Below are positions 31,101 through 45,780 of a stretch of 46,602 nucleotides of DNA, piece by piece. The stretch comes from Steroidobacteraceae bacterium (GTDB taxonomy: Bacteria; Pseudomonadota; Gammaproteobacteria; Steroidobacterales; Steroidobacteraceae), in the NCBI GenBank assembly GCA_019683695.1, contig JADGHX010000012.1, positions 1 to 46,602 on the forward strand, in the 5' to 3' direction. The notes under the pieces are model-generated. The model was given only the letters and a program-made list of their open reading frames with translations, did not search any database and was not told the DNA's origin. Within the stretch, counting starts at the first letter, position 1. Every line of letters starts with the position of its first letter. The position numbers and the translations under genes are program-made.

Positions 31101-31351
31101 CACCCGGCGCCGCAGCCAATGCGTTGGGCGTGCGCTCGCACACTCAGGCGGATCTGTTTGCCCGCTGGGCGTTCGGCCGCTATGAGCTGCGCGGAGGCGT
31201 GGACAACCTCTTCAATGCGGACCCGGAAGTCGTCGGCGCGACCTTCACGCCCGACAATCCGAGCGCGAACAACAACGCCCTGGGCAGCAGCTTCTCGTAT
31301 CACGACACCTTCGGTCGCCGGTTCTTCGTCGGGCTGAAGGCGATGTTCTGA
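28127..31351 (+). CDS. TonB-dependent outer-membrane receptor
   Basis: This encodes 1074 residues from ATG 28127, with a perfect AGGAGG upstream; the longer frame from 28064 lacks a signal. The signal peptide ends about residue 34 (SPTLAQ). A TonB-box-like EVVITGSR follows at about 48-55. The plug domain (about 45-175) has INLRNLGTNRNLVLVDGRRV and IERIEV-type VIQNVEVISGGAAAVYGADAISGVVN. The rest is a 22-strand barrel ending in phenylalanine (FFVGLKAMF). It imports a large substrate using TonB energy. The RRVQPIN-type plug is typical of receptors for carbohydrates, peptides or hydrophobic compounds rather than iron, but the ligand cannot be told. Confidence 0.95.
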   Translation: MKIAAGSHQHRTQLIRAAVGLALATCATSPTLAQESPERNAQDEALNEVVITGSRIVRRDYESQSPIVTVGTETLESRSSTGIEAALNQLPQFTVAANAQANSQASTPFPSPTATPGAATINLRNLGTNRNLVLVDGRRVQPINGSLAVDLNTIPSAVIQNVEVISGGAAAVYGADAISGVVNLITRKNFQGAQFDASYGVTQEGDGQEYQLSAVFGTNYANDQGNVMFGASYSDRGQIRGKDRAWVRAGWLDPGTQSGGTVPGGSGLSAWNCGLTCPRSVFPLSAGSIYVIDQNGKVFDPADPLNPAHPYTGPMGYDAGYKINPNGDLAFFDKDNSNISVPLERYSLFASTRYNFNDHVQMFTEARFTENFSIAYGAHVGLFNIWAIQVPYNADYDDPASPTFGQGPAGFAHHPVPAELAALLNSRNIPDPRHTPWQYEGGVDWLPAYSTETTNNVYQLIGGFRGNVPFKDWTWEVYGSHGKTSQNAHLPESFLAHDRVKTLFEADYYGRNWQNPNTLAVAGSCTSGLPIFNPDGSVNNTPSVSQDCADFVTLRMNNITSIAQDVIEANVQGSLFNIWGGPLQFAAGTTYRAEQYQFTPDAAYNANQNNANVVNNIALPLGVRGTTSVKEVYVEFAIPLLADLPLVKKLELNPGYRFSDYNTSGTVSTWKATADWRVTDWVGFRGGFQRANRAPNVVELFSPTGATSIDFNAVDACGNWTGVTPSWGNSPENPNRLNLQILCQYLMMRDGAPASLYVPGEDSANNYAFNVFGQTNAFPFSLAVQGGNPNLESEKADTYTIGVVIRSPFEAEALRRLTFSVDYYNIDIEGAIDIPSHLTVYQQCLDAQYNSLIGDAPGSHTGEELAANNPYCQLIDREYLPAQGSVYGADRKFKAQYVNLGGIRTKGVDVQLDWASPLSGIGLSFLPGTLSANLQYTHLNSWAESPFPGAAFVENKGTGVNFEYRVFATLGYSNGPYSMGLRWQYWPGLDPAPGAAANALGVRSHTQADLFARWAFGRYELRGGVDNLFNADPEVVGATFTPDNPSANNNALGSSFSYHDTFGRRFFVGLKAMF

Positions 31352-31408
31352 AGCACACGGCGCAAGGAACGCCGAAAGCAGGGATGCGGGCGTGCTTGCT
31401 GTGACCCT

Positions 31409-31445
31409 GCCAGGCGTGGTGGATGCACCAGCCACCACGCCTGGC
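31409..31445. terminator. 14-bp perfect hairpin between convergent genes
   Basis: GCCAGGCGTGGTGG and its exact complement flank a 9-base loop, 58 bp past the receptor stop and 119 bp past the glmM stop. It could end transcription from both sides. There is no T-run, so the call rests on stem strength and position. Confidence 0.55.
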
Positions 31446-31563
31446 TGACGCATCGGCCGGGCATGTGCCTGCCGCCTGTGAGAGCAGACAGGGTGACTGC
31501 CTGACTAATCAGACGTGGAGGCCGTCGACGGAGTGATCTTCGGCGCAAGATGCGGCGGCCGCT

Positions 31564-32898
<1,335 letters not shown>

Positions 32899-32902
32899 CT
32901 GC

Positions 32903-33730
32903 TCATCCTCCGTTCTGCATGGCTACGACGGTTTTCAATGCATCCACTGTCGGCGCCACATCGTGCGCGCGCACGATGCGCGCCCCCTTGAGCACGGCTA
33001 ACACGGCGAGCGCAAGGCTCCCGTACAGCCGCTCACCTGCGGGCCGACCCAGAATCTTCCCAAGCATCGATTTGCGAGACAGGCCCACCAGCACCGGCCA
33101 CTTTTCGGCCGTGAGCACGTCGAGGCCCCGCAGCAGCGCGGCGTTGTGCTCGAGCGTCTTGCCGAAACCGAAGCCGGGATCGATCGCGATACGCTCCGCC
33201 GGGATGCCTGCGGCGCGGCAACTCTGCACGCGCTCGAGCAGGAATGCCTTGACCTCGGTCACGACATCCCCGTACTGCGGGTTGAGCTGCATGGTCCGTG
33301 GCTCCCCCTGCATGTGCATGACGCACACGGCGCACCCGCTCTCGGCTGCAGCCTCGAGCGCGCCCGGCAGACGCAGGCCATACACGTCGTTGATGAGATG
33401 CGCTCCGGCGGCCGCTGCCGCCCGCATCACTTCCGGTTTGCTCGTGTCCACCGAAATGATGGCTCCGGTGCTGCGCAGCCCTTCCACGACCGGCACCACG
33501 CGGCGCAGCTCCTCCTCCACGGACACGGGCTCCGCGCCCGGCCGCGTCGACTCTCCGCCGATATCGAGCAGCGCGGCCCCTTCCGCCACGAGTTGCCTGC
33601 CATGCTCGATGGCCCGCTGCGCATCGAAGAACCGGCCCCCGTCCGAAAAGGAGTCCGGAGTCACATTCACGATGCCCATCACCACGGGCGCGCTGAGATC
33701 GAGCCGCTTGTCCCGGCACTGAAGAAACAT
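32903..33730 (-). CDS. folP: Dihydropteroate synthase
   Basis: This encodes 275 residues from ATG 33730. A TTG at 33742 is also in frame and would add four residues. It joins p-aminobenzoate to the pterin diphosphate in folate synthesis and is the sulfonamide target. Motifs: GIVNVTPDSFSDGGRF, GGESTRPGAEPV, DPGFGFGKTLEHN, VGLSRKSMLG and the final RAHDVAPT. No strong ribosome binding site is seen. The ftsH terminator ends just before its start. Confidence 0.96.
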   Translation of the reverse strand: MFLQCRDKRLDLSAPVVMGIVNVTPDSFSDGGRFFDAQRAIEHGRQLVAEGAALLDIGGESTRPGAEPVSVEEELRRVVPVVEGLRSTGAIISVDTSKPEVMRAAAAAGAHLINDVYGLRLPGALEAAAESGCAVCVMHMQGEPRTMQLNPQYGDVVTEVKAFLLERVQSCRAAGIPAERIAIDPGFGFGKTLEHNAALLRGLDVLTAEKWPVLVGLSRKSMLGKILGRPAGERLYGSLALAVLAVLKGARIVRAHDVAPTVDALKTVVAMQNGG

Positions 33731-33741
33731 GGATTCGTACA

Positions 33742-33782
33742 AATGAAAACGCCCGGGCCTGAACGTCCTTCAGACCCGGGCG
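33742..33782 (-). terminator. Rho-independent terminator of ftsH
   Basis: CGCCCGGG-CTGAA pairs with TTCAG-CCCGGGCG (33750-33763 with 33769-33782, one mismatch, 5-base loop), and on the minus strand it is followed by TTTTCATTTG. This is the clearest intrinsic terminator in the window. The T-run reaches the folP start region. Confidence 0.85.
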
Positions 33783-33808
33783 CAGTTTACGCCTGAATGC
33801 GCCGGCGG

Positions 33809-35716
33809 CTAATGCTGGCCGGCCGGTGCGCCCACCCCCGGCGCGCCTTCGGAGGGCGCCTTCGGCGGCTTGTTGGTGAGCGTGTCGTCCCAGTCGCTGG
33901 GCGGACGCGGCGTGCGGCCTTCCATGATGTCCTTGAGCTGCTGCTCATCGATGGTTTCGTACTTGATGAGCGCCTCGGCCATGATGTGCAGCTTGTCGAG
34001 CGCGGCGACGAGGATGTCCTTCGCGCGCTTGTAGTTGCTGTCCACCACGCGCCGCACTTCTTCATCGATGGCATGCGCCGTGCCGTCGGACACCTGCTTG
34101 TGCTGGGTGACGCTGCGGCCAAGGAACACCTCGCCGCTCTCTTCGGTGTACGTGAGCGGCCCGAGCCGATCCGACAGGCCCCACTTGGTGACCATGTTGC
34201 GCGCCAGATCCGTTGCGCGCTCGATGTCGTTCGACGCGCCGGTGGTAACCGCTTCCGGCCCGAAGATCAGCTCCTCGGCGATACGGCCCCCGAACAGCGT
34301 GGCAATGGAGCTTTCGATACGGCGCTTGGAGAGGCTGTATCGATCCTGCTCCGGCAGGAACTGCGTGACACCGAGCGCCCGGCCACGCGGAATGATCGTG
34401 ACCTTGTACACCGGATCGTGCTCCGGGACGGACATGCCGACGATCGCGTGCCCGGCCTCGTGATAGGCCGTCATGCGCTTCTCGGCCTCGGTCATCACCA
34501 TGGAGCGCCGCTCGGCGCCCATCATGATCTTGTCCTTCGCGCGCTCGAACTCTTCCATGCCGACGATGCGCTTGTTCGCACGCGCGGCGAAGAGTGCCGC
34601 TTCGTTGACGAGGTTCGCGAGGTCCGCACCGGAGAAGCCCGGCGTGCCGCGGGCGATGAGCGCCGGCTTCACGTCCTCGGCGAGAGGGACGCGGCGCATG
34701 TGCACGCGCAGGATCTGCTCGCGGCCGCGCACGTCCGGCAGCGGCACCACCACCTGCCGGTCGAAACGACCGGGGCGCAGCAGCGCGGGGTCGAGCACGT
34801 CCGGGCGGTTCGTGGCGGCGATGACGATGATGCCTTCGTTGCCCTCGAAGCCATCCATCTCCACCAGCAGCTGGTTCAGCGTCTGCTCGCGCTCGTCGTG
34901 CCCGCCGCCGAGACCGGCGCCGCGATGGCGCCCCACGGCATCGATCTCGTCGATGAAGATGATGCAGGGCGCATGCTTCTTGGCCTGCTCGAACATGTCG
35001 CGCACGCGCGAAGCGCCCACGCCCACGAACATCTCGACGAAGTCGGAGCCGGAGATGGTGAAGAACGGAACCTTGGCCTCACCGGCGATGGCGCGGGCCA
35101 GCAGCGTCTTGCCCGTGCCGGGCGAGCCCACCATGAGCACACCCTTCGGGATCTTGCCGCCGAGCTTCTGGAACTTGCCGGGATCCTTCAGGAAGTCGAC
35201 GATCTCGCCCACTTCCTGCTTGGCCTCGTCCACGCCGGCCACATCGGCAAAGGTGACGTTGACCTGATCCTCGCCCAGGAGCCGTGCGCGGCTCTTTCCG
35301 AAGGACATGGCGCCACGCCCTCCGGAAGCCCCCTGCATCTGCCTCAGCATGTAGACGAACACCAGAATGAGCAGCAGCGCCGGGGCGAGCTGCAGCAGCA
35401 GTTGCGCCAGGAAGTTCGGCTGCTTCGGCGGCTGGCCCTCGATGTTGACGTCGGCCTTCTGCAACTCCCCGATCAGCGTGGTGTAGTCGGTCTCGGGGTT
35501 GTAGGTCCGGAACTGCGTGCCATCCTTCCGCTTACCCTTGATGATGTCGCCCTGCAGGAGCACGTATTCGACGCGGCCGGACTTCACGTCGTTCAGAAAC
35601 GTGGAATAGTAGATATCCTGCTGCTGGCCGACCGTGGGCATGTAGCGGCTGAACACCGCGAGCAGCACCAGGACGATCACCACCCAGAGCAGGATGTTTT
35701 TGGTCAAATCGTTCAA
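33809..35716 (-). CDS. ftsH: ATP-dependent zinc metalloprotease FtsH
   Basis: This encodes 635 residues from TTG 35716 (AGAGG about 9 nt upstream), giving the conserved [11 protein letters not shown] start. It is a membrane-anchored AAA+ protease that degrades misassembled membrane proteins and regulators. Transmembrane helices lie at about 8-24 and 104-124 with a periplasmic domain between. Walker A is GSPGTGKT (197-204), with Ser where most FtsH have Pro. Walker B is [11 protein letters not shown], and the zinc site HEAGH is at 419-423. The C-terminus is a Pro/Gly-rich tail. It lies 48 bp after rlmE, as in most gammaproteobacteria. Confidence 0.97.
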   Translation of the reverse strand: MNDLTKNILLWVVIVLVLLAVFSRYMPTVGQQQDIYYSTFLNDVKSGRVEYVLLQGDIIKGKRKDGTQFRTYNPETDYTTLIGELQKADVNIEGQPPKQPNFLAQLLLQLAPALLLILVFVYMLRQMQGASGGRGAMSFGKSRARLLGEDQVNVTFADVAGVDEAKQEVGEIVDFLKDPGKFQKLGGKIPKGVLMVGSPGTGKTLLARAIAGEAKVPFFTISGSDFVEMFVGVGASRVRDMFEQAKKHAPCIIFIDEIDAVGRHRGAGLGGGHDEREQTLNQLLVEMDGFEGNEGIIVIAATNRPDVLDPALLRPGRFDRQVVVPLPDVRGREQILRVHMRRVPLAEDVKPALIARGTPGFSGADLANLVNEAALFAARANKRIVGMEEFERAKDKIMMGAERRSMVMTEAEKRMTAYHEAGHAIVGMSVPEHDPVYKVTIIPRGRALGVTQFLPEQDRYSLSKRRIESSIATLFGGRIAEELIFGPEAVTTGASNDIERATDLARNMVTKWGLSDRLGPLTYTEESGEVFLGRSVTQHKQVSDGTAHAIDEEVRRVVDSNYKRAKDILVAALDKLHIMAEALIKYETIDEQQLKDIMEGRTPRPPSDWDDTLTNKPPKAPSEGAPGVGAPAGQH

Positions 35717-35764
35717 CGGATGAACCTCTTGCGCCTCACGGACCGGCGTGTGGCCGAATCGACC

Positions 35765-36391
35765 CTACACCAAGCCAAACCCCTTAGCCAGCAAATACAA
35801 CTCAGGGCTCCGGGAACGCGAGGCCTCCGGCTTCACCAGCTTCACCTTGGCGAACATGCGTCGGCTGGCCGCAACCAGTTCCTGGAACCCTGCACCCTGG
35901 AAGACCTTGATCAGGGCACTGCCATTGCGCTTCAAGACGCGCCCGGCCATGTCGAGCGCCAGTTCCGCAAGATACATGGAGCGCGGCTGGTCGATGGCGT
36001 CCACCCCGCTCAGGTTGGGGGCCATGTCCGAGAGCACGACGTCGACGCCGCCCTCCGGCACGAGCGCAACGATCTGCCCGAAAACGGGTTCCTCGCGGAA
36101 ATCCCCTTGCACGAATTCCACACCGGTGATGCCCTCCATCGGCAGGATGTCGGAGGCGATCACGCGACCCGTTCGTCCCACGCGGCGCTGCGCATACTGG
36201 CTCCATGCCCCGGGGGCGGCGCCGAGGTCGAGGCACACCGCACCGGGATGCAGCAGCTTCTCCCGCCGGTCGATCTCCTCGAGCTTGAAGACCGCGCGCG
36301 AGCGCCAGCCTTCGGCCCTGGCCCGTTGCACATACGGGTCCGAGAAGTGCTCCTGGAGCCAGCGCCCGGAAGATCGGGATCGACGGGCCAT
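35765..36391 (-). CDS. rlmE: 23S rRNA (uridine-2552-2'-O)-methyltransferase
   Basis: This encodes 208 residues (FtsJ/RrmJ). It methylates U2552 in the A-loop of 23S rRNA using SAM. It shows [20 protein letters not shown] with the catalytic lysine, the SAM loop [27 protein letters not shown] with the catalytic aspartate, and [13 protein letters not shown] with the second lysine. It follows greA by 26 bp. Confidence 0.97.
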   Translation of the reverse strand: MARRSRSSGRWLQEHFSDPYVQRARAEGWRSRAVFKLEEIDRREKLLHPGAVCLDLGAAPGAWSQYAQRRVGRTGRVIASDILPMEGITGVEFVQGDFREEPVFGQIVALVPEGGVDVVLSDMAPNLSGVDAIDQPRSMYLAELALDMAGRVLKRNGSALIKVFQGAGFQELVAASRRMFAKVKLVKPEASRSRSPELYLLAKGFGLV

Positions 36392-36417
36392 GTCTCACCG
36401 CACGCGCGGGGCGTGCG

Positions 36418-36890
36418 TCATTCGTAGTGAACCGAGACGACCTCGTAGCTCTTCACCCCTCCGGGGGCATCGACGTCGACGATGTCGCCTTCGCTCTTGC
36501 CGACCAGAGCGCGCGCGATGGGTGAGGTGATGGAAATGCGGCCGGCGCGGATGTCGGCCTCGTCCTCTCCCACGATCTGGTACTTCACGCGCGTGCTGCC
36601 GTTCTGATCCTCGAGCTCCACACAGGCACCGAAAACCACCTTGTCCGTGCCCGCCATGCGGCTCGTGTCGATGATTTCTGCGTTGCTGAGCTTCGCTTCG
36701 ATTTCGCTGATGCGGCCTTCGATGAAGCCCTGCTGCTCGCGCGCGGCGTGGTATTCCGCGTTCTCGGACAGATCGCCGAGCCCGCGGGCCTCCGCGATCG
36801 CGCGGATCACGTTGGGCCGGGCCTCGGACTTCAGGCGCTTCAATTCGGCGCGCAGCGCCTCGGCGCCACGCAAAGTCATCGGCGTGCGTT

Positions 36891-36894
<4 letters not shown>
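36418..36894 (-). CDS. greA: Transcription elongation factor GreA
   Basis: This encodes 158 residues from ATG 36894, overlapping the carB stop by 4 nt (ATGA). The longer frame to 36969 lies inside carB. GreA inserts its coiled coil into the RNA polymerase secondary channel to trigger cleavage of backtracked RNA. The N-terminal coiled coil with the tip [23 protein letters not shown] and the C-terminal FKBP-like domain ([22 protein letters not shown]) are both intact. Confidence 0.97.
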
Positions 36895-40118
<3,224 letters not shown>

Positions 40119-40151
40119 TCTTCTTCGAAGGAAATCAGTGTAGCGGTCGCC

Positions 40152-41369
40152 TCATGCGTCGTTCGCGGCAGGGCGCTCTCCGCTCGCCTGGCCGGCGCCC
40201 TGACGGCGCAGGGCTTCCTCGGCCGCGCGCAGCTGGCTCTGCAAGCGCCTCAGCATCAGATGATTGAAGCGCTCGAAGAGCGATCTCAGGTCGTGCGGGC
40301 CGGGACTGGCTTCCGGGTGACCCTGGAAGCTGAAGGCCGGCCTGTCCTTGTACGCGAGGCCCTGCAGCGAGCCGTCGAACAGCGAGCGATGCGTCGCGCG
40401 CACATTCGGCGGCAGCGTGCTCTCGTCCACCGCGAATCCGTGGTTCTGGCTCGTGATGAACACGCGGCCACTGTCGAGGTCCTGCACGGGATGGTTCGCG
40501 CCGTGATGGCCGAATTTCATCTTCACGGTGCGTGCGCCGCTCGCAAGGCCCAGGATCTGGTGGCCGAGGCAGATGCCGAACACCGGAATGTTCTGCTCGA
40601 TGAGCTCACGCGTGGCCTTGATGGCGTAGTCGCACGGCTCCGGATCGCCCGGCCCGTTCGACAGGAACACGCCATCCGGCGCGAGCGACATCACTTCGGC
40701 CGCGCTCGTCTGCGCAGGCACCACCGTCATGCGGCAGCCGTGATCCGACAGCAGGCGGAGAATGTTCCGCTTGATGCCGAAGTCGTAGGCCACCACGTGC
40801 AAGCGCTGCTGGGAACGAATCGGCTGGCGGGACTTGTCCTGCCAGATGCTGCCCTCGTTCCACTGATACATGCGCTTGGTCGAGACGACCTTCGCGAGAT
40901 CCATGCCTTTCAGGCCTGGAAACTTGCGCGCCGCCTTGACGGCCGCGTTCTCATCCACCTGCTCGCCGGTCATGATGCAACCGGCCTGAGCGCCCTTCTC
41001 GCGCAGAATGCGAGTGAGCTTGCGTGTGTCGATTCCCGCAATGGCCACAACGCGTCCGCGCTCGAGGAACTCGCTGAGCGTGCCGTTCGAGCGCCAGCTG
41101 CTCGCCACCAACGGCAGGTCGCGGATGACGAGACCCGCCGGATAGATCTGCGACGCTTCGAGATCCTCGGGCGTGACGCCCGTGTTGCCAATGTGGGGGT
41201 ACGTCAGAGTAACGATCTGACGCGCGTACGACGGATCAGTGAGAATTTCCTGATAGCCCGTCAACGCGGTATTGAAAACGACTTCGCCGGTGGTGTTGCC
41301 TCTTGCTCCGATCGACTGGCCGCGGAAGATCGTTCCATCCGCCAGAGCCAGCACCGCTGCTACGCTCAC
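40152..41369 (-). CDS. carA: Carbamoyl-phosphate synthase small subunit
   Basis: This encodes 405 residues from GTG 41369, with GAGGGG about 9 nt upstream. It is the glutaminase that feeds ammonia to CarB. The N-terminal domain has [16 protein letters not shown] and [21 protein letters not shown]. The class I amidotransferase domain has the nucleophile Cys267 ([12 protein letters not shown]) and the His/Glu pair in GHPEASPGP. Its start codon overlaps the stop of an upstream leader reading frame (GTGA). Confidence 0.98.
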   Translation of the reverse strand: MSVAAVLALADGTIFRGQSIGARGNTTGEVVFNTALTGYQEILTDPSYARQIVTLTYPHIGNTGVTPEDLEASQIYPAGLVIRDLPLVASSWRSNGTLSEFLERGRVVAIAGIDTRKLTRILREKGAQAGCIMTGEQVDENAAVKAARKFPGLKGMDLAKVVSTKRMYQWNEGSIWQDKSRQPIRSQQRLHVVAYDFGIKRNILRLLSDHGCRMTVVPAQTSAAEVMSLAPDGVFLSNGPGDPEPCDYAIKATRELIEQNIPVFGICLGHQILGLASGARTVKMKFGHHGANHPVQDLDSGRVFITSQNHGFAVDESTLPPNVRATHRSLFDGSLQGLAYKDRPAFSFQGHPEASPGPHDLRSLFERFNHLMLRRLQSQLRAAEEALRRQGAGQASGERPAANDA

Positions 41370-41494
41370 TTACCGGTTCCCCTCGATGCCCCCGGGCTGG
41401 GCTTCAATGACGTTGAAATCCTGGTCGCCTGAATGAGGCTCCCACACATATACAAAGCGGGAGGAGTTCTCGCGAACATCCTCCCGCCTTGCAT
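41366..41494 (-). CDS. Putative 42-residue leader peptide of carAB
   Basis: The ATG at 41494 has AAGGG seven bases upstream, and the frame stops with a TGA overlapping the carA GTG. It encodes 42 residues beginning [12 protein letters not shown]. The four arginine codons (residues 5, 9, 25, 38) are AGG, AGA, AGG and AGG, which the GC-rich genes around it rarely use. The first two lie inside the hairpin at 41457-41487. Third-position GC is low compared with the neighbours, so it is unlikely to be a conserved structural protein. A leader for attenuation or for coupled translation of carA is the best reading; chance is possible because short open frames are common. Confidence 0.4.
   Translation of the reverse strand: MQGGRMFARTPPALYMCGSLIQATRISTSLKPSPGASRGTGK
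41457..41487 (-). terminator. Strong hairpin in the carA leader (terminator or attenuator)
   Basis: GCGGGAGGA (41457-41465) pairs with TCCTCCCGC (41479-41487), and inside it GTTC pairs with GAAC, giving 13 bp with one bulged base. On the minus strand TTTGTATATG follows. It may end dapB transcripts, but because a promoter lies upstream of it, it would also act on carAB transcripts. Confidence 0.7.
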
Positions 41495-41521
41495 GGACTA
41501 ACCCTTACGGATTACGGCGAA

Positions 41522-41551
41522 ATTCTACGGGTTGCCGTACCTGAGTGTCCA
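41522..41551 (-). promoter_or_regulatory. Sigma-70-like promoter upstream of carAB
   Basis: On the minus strand a -35 box TGGACA (41546-41551) and a -10 box TAGAAT (41522-41527), each 5 of 6 to consensus, are 18 bp apart. The predicted start is near 41515, about 21 nt before the leader ATG. It lies after the dapB stop. Confidence 0.6.
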
Positions 41552-41609
41552 CGCCGTCCATGCAAAAATTCCTGGGCCGGACGTGTCCCCGTCGAGCGTC
41601 AGGTGCAGG

Positions 41610-42419
41610 CTAAGTCCCTGTTTTGTAACCAAGAACATCCCGCATCGCATAGCGCCCGGGGGGCTTGCCGACAAGCCACGCTGCGGCTCGCAGGGCCCCG
41701 GTAGCGAAGATCGACCGGTCCGTAGCCCGGTGACCGAGGCTCACCTGCTCCCCTTGACCGGCGAACAATACTGTGTGCTCGCCGACGATATCGCCGCCCC
41801 GGATGACCGCGAAGCCGATCTCGCCCGGCCGGCGCAGCGCCTCACCGTGACGGGACACCGCCGCGACCGCCTCGAGCGTCTGCCCGCGGCCTTCGGCGGC
41901 GGCCCTTCCGAGCGCGAGCGCCGTGCCCGACGGTGCATCGCGCTTGTTCCGGTGATGGGACTCGCTGATCTCGATGTCGAACTCGGCGGGCAACGTTTTC
42001 GCCGCCGCGCGCACCATCTCGATGAGCAGCGTCACGCCGAGACTCGTGTTCGGCGCGACGAGTACGGGGATGTGGCGGGCAGCTTCGGCCACTTCAAGCT
42101 CGGCCGCTGAAGAAAAGCCCGTCGTCCCGACGACCACAGGCTTGCCCGCGGCACGGCAGGCGGCAACGTTCGCGGCTGTCACACTGCCGTTGGAGAAATC
42201 GATGGCGACGTCGCACGCGCCGAGCGCAGCGGGCAAGTCGCTTGTGACGAGAACGCCGCACGCGCCGGTGCCGGCGAGATCGCCGACATCTTTTCCGAGA
42301 TCCGCGCTGCTCACGGACGCGACGCCCGCAACAACCGTGATCTCCGTGGAGGCACTCGCGGCGCGCACGATGGCGCGGCCCATGCGACCTGTCACACCGA
42401 TAATCGCAACGCGCGTCAT
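41610..42419 (-). CDS. dapB: 4-hydroxy-tetrahydrodipicolinate reductase
   Basis: This encodes 269 residues. It makes tetrahydrodipicolinate with NAD(P)H in the lysine/diaminopimelate pathway. The Rossmann start is [14 protein letters not shown], the substrate motif is [16 protein letters not shown] with the catalytic His pair and lysine, and VVGTTGFS is present. It overlaps the dnaJ stop by 4 nt (ATGA), so it is translated with the chaperone genes. Confidence 0.97.
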   Translation of the reverse strand: MTRVAIIGVTGRMGRAIVRAASASTEITVVAGVASVSSADLGKDVGDLAGTGACGVLVTSDLPAALGACDVAIDFSNGSVTAANVAACRAAGKPVVVGTTGFSSAAELEVAEAARHIPVLVAPNTSLGVTLLIEMVRAAAKTLPAEFDIEISESHHRNKRDAPSGTALALGRAAAEGRGQTLEAVAAVSRHGEALRRPGEIGFAVIRGGDIVGEHTVLFAGQGEQVSLGHRATDRSIFATGALRAAAWLVGKPPGRYAMRDVLGYKTGT

Positions 42420-43555
42420 GTGCGGTTGCTCGAGAAGAACCGCTTCACGCCTTCGAAGAAACCCTTCTCACGAGGCGCGTGCTTGCCCGCATTCCCCTTC
42501 AGGGATTCGTCGAGCTTGCGGATGAGCTCTTTCTGCTCAGCGGAGAGTGACACGGGCGTCTCGACGACCACGCGACAGAACAGGTCGCCCCGCGCTCCGC
42601 CACGCACCGGGCGCACGCCCTTGTCGCGCAGCCTGAACACGCGGCCGGACTGCGTCTCCGCCGGAATCTTGATGGTGACCTCGCCATCCAGCGTGGGCAC
42701 TTCCACCGTGCCCCCGAGCGCGGCCGTGGCGAAACTGATCGGGACTTCACAACTGAGGTGCGCGCCGTCCCGCTCGAAGATGGGGTGCTCGCGCACCTGC
42801 ACTTCGACATACAGGTCACCGGGCGGGCCGCCGTTGCGCCCCGCCTCACCTTCGCCGGCCAGGCGAATGCGGTCGCCCGTATCGACTCCGGGAGGCACCT
42901 TCACCTGCAGCGTGCGGGTCTTGCGAACGCGGCCCTGGCCGAGGCACTTGTCGCAGGGATTGCGCACGATGGTGCCCGCGCCACGACAGCGCGGACAGGT
43001 CTGCTGAAGCTGAAAGAAGCCCTGCGAGATGCGCACCTGACCGGTGCCATCGCAGGTTTCGCAGGTGACGGGTGAGGTGCCCTTCGCCGCGCCGGTGCCA
43101 TGGCACGCTTCGCACTCGGTGAGCTTCGGCACCTCGATTTCCACCGTGTGCCCGAACACGGCCTGATCGAGATCGAGCTCGAGCTCGTAGCGCAGGTCGG
43201 CGCCGCGAAACACCTGGGAGCGACCGCCGCGGCGTGCGGTACCGAAGATGTCTCCGAAGACATCCCCGAAGATGTCACTGAAGGCATCACCCGGCCCGAA
43301 GCCCCCGCGGCCGCCACCGCGATTGATCGCCTCTACACCGGCATGCCCGTGCTGATCGTACGCGGCGCGCTTCTGCGGATCGCAGAGCACCTCGTACGCC
43401 TCCTTGGCTTCCTTGAATTTCGCTTCCGCCTCGGCGTCATTCGGATTGCGATCCGGGTGGTATTTCATCGCGAGGCGGCGATAGGCCTTCTTGATCTCCG
43501 CTTCGGCCGCATTGCGCGGAACATCGAGCACTTTGTAGTAATCGCGCTTGGACAT
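42416..43555 (-). CDS. dnaJ: Chaperone DnaJ
   Basis: This encodes 379 residues. It is the Hsp40 partner that stimulates DnaK ATPase and delivers substrates. The J domain has HPD at residues 34-36, followed by a Gly/Phe-rich linker. Four zinc repeats are present ([32 protein letters not shown]), and then the beta-rich C-terminal domains. All elements of a type I DnaJ are intact. Confidence 0.98.
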   Translation of the reverse strand: MSKRDYYKVLDVPRNAAEAEIKKAYRRLAMKYHPDRNPNDAEAEAKFKEAKEAYEVLCDPQKRAAYDQHGHAGVEAINRGGGRGGFGPGDAFSDIFGDVFGDIFGTARRGGRSQVFRGADLRYELELDLDQAVFGHTVEIEVPKLTECEACHGTGAAKGTSPVTCETCDGTGQVRISQGFFQLQQTCPRCRGAGTIVRNPCDKCLGQGRVRKTRTLQVKVPPGVDTGDRIRLAGEGEAGRNGGPPGDLYVEVQVREHPIFERDGAHLSCEVPISFATAALGGTVEVPTLDGEVTIKIPAETQSGRVFRLRDKGVRPVRGGARGDLFCRVVVETPVSLSAEQKELIRKLDESLKGNAGKHAPREKGFFEGVKRFFSSNRT

Positions 43556-43620
43556 GCAAACCTGGAGACGACCTGACCCCGAATGAAACCTGTTGTGGCG
43601 GTAACCGTCGCGCCTTCACA

Positions 43621-43642
43621 CCGTCCGCGCGCCTGCGGACGG
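43621..43642 (-). other. Hairpin upstream of dnaJ
   Basis: A perfect 8-bp stem, CCGTCCGC/GCGGACGG, has a 6-base loop. It lies in the 211-bp dnaK-dnaJ gap without a T-run. It may be an RNA stability element or part of the dnaJ leader. Confidence 0.4.
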
Positions 43643-43693
43643 CGCTGAAGCTTACTCCGCACGGGCGCCAAACACCCGCGAGTCTTCAACCAA

Positions 43694-43724
43694 GGGGAGC
43701 CTCGCACGGTGTGCGAGACTCCCC
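43694..43724 (-). terminator. Hairpin after dnaK, partial terminator
   Basis: A 14-bp stem (GGGGAGCCTCGCAC with GTGCGAGACTCCCC, one position forming a G-U pair in the RNA) has a 3-base loop and is 43 bp past the dnaK stop. On the minus strand TTGGTTG follows. It would lower dnaJ relative to dnaK. Confidence 0.6.
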
Positions 43725-43766
43725 CGGAACCCTCACTTCAATTGAGCGCGCAAGAATGCGCGGACC

Positions 43767-45713
<1,947 letters not shown>

Positions 45714-45780
45714 GGGACTACTCCAGGGGTCGGATTGGGTGTGCTACTTCGCGCACTTGTTAGGGTGTGAGAGACCTGAA

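Noticed and set aside
25678-31563. A mobile element carrying the TonB receptor
   Set aside because: No transposase, integrase, terminal inverted repeats or target duplications were seen at the borders. Only the synteny break suggests transfer.
33797-36427. An 876-codon plus-strand frame
   Set aside because: It is antisense to ftsH and rlmE and crosses their boundaries, so it is not a gene.
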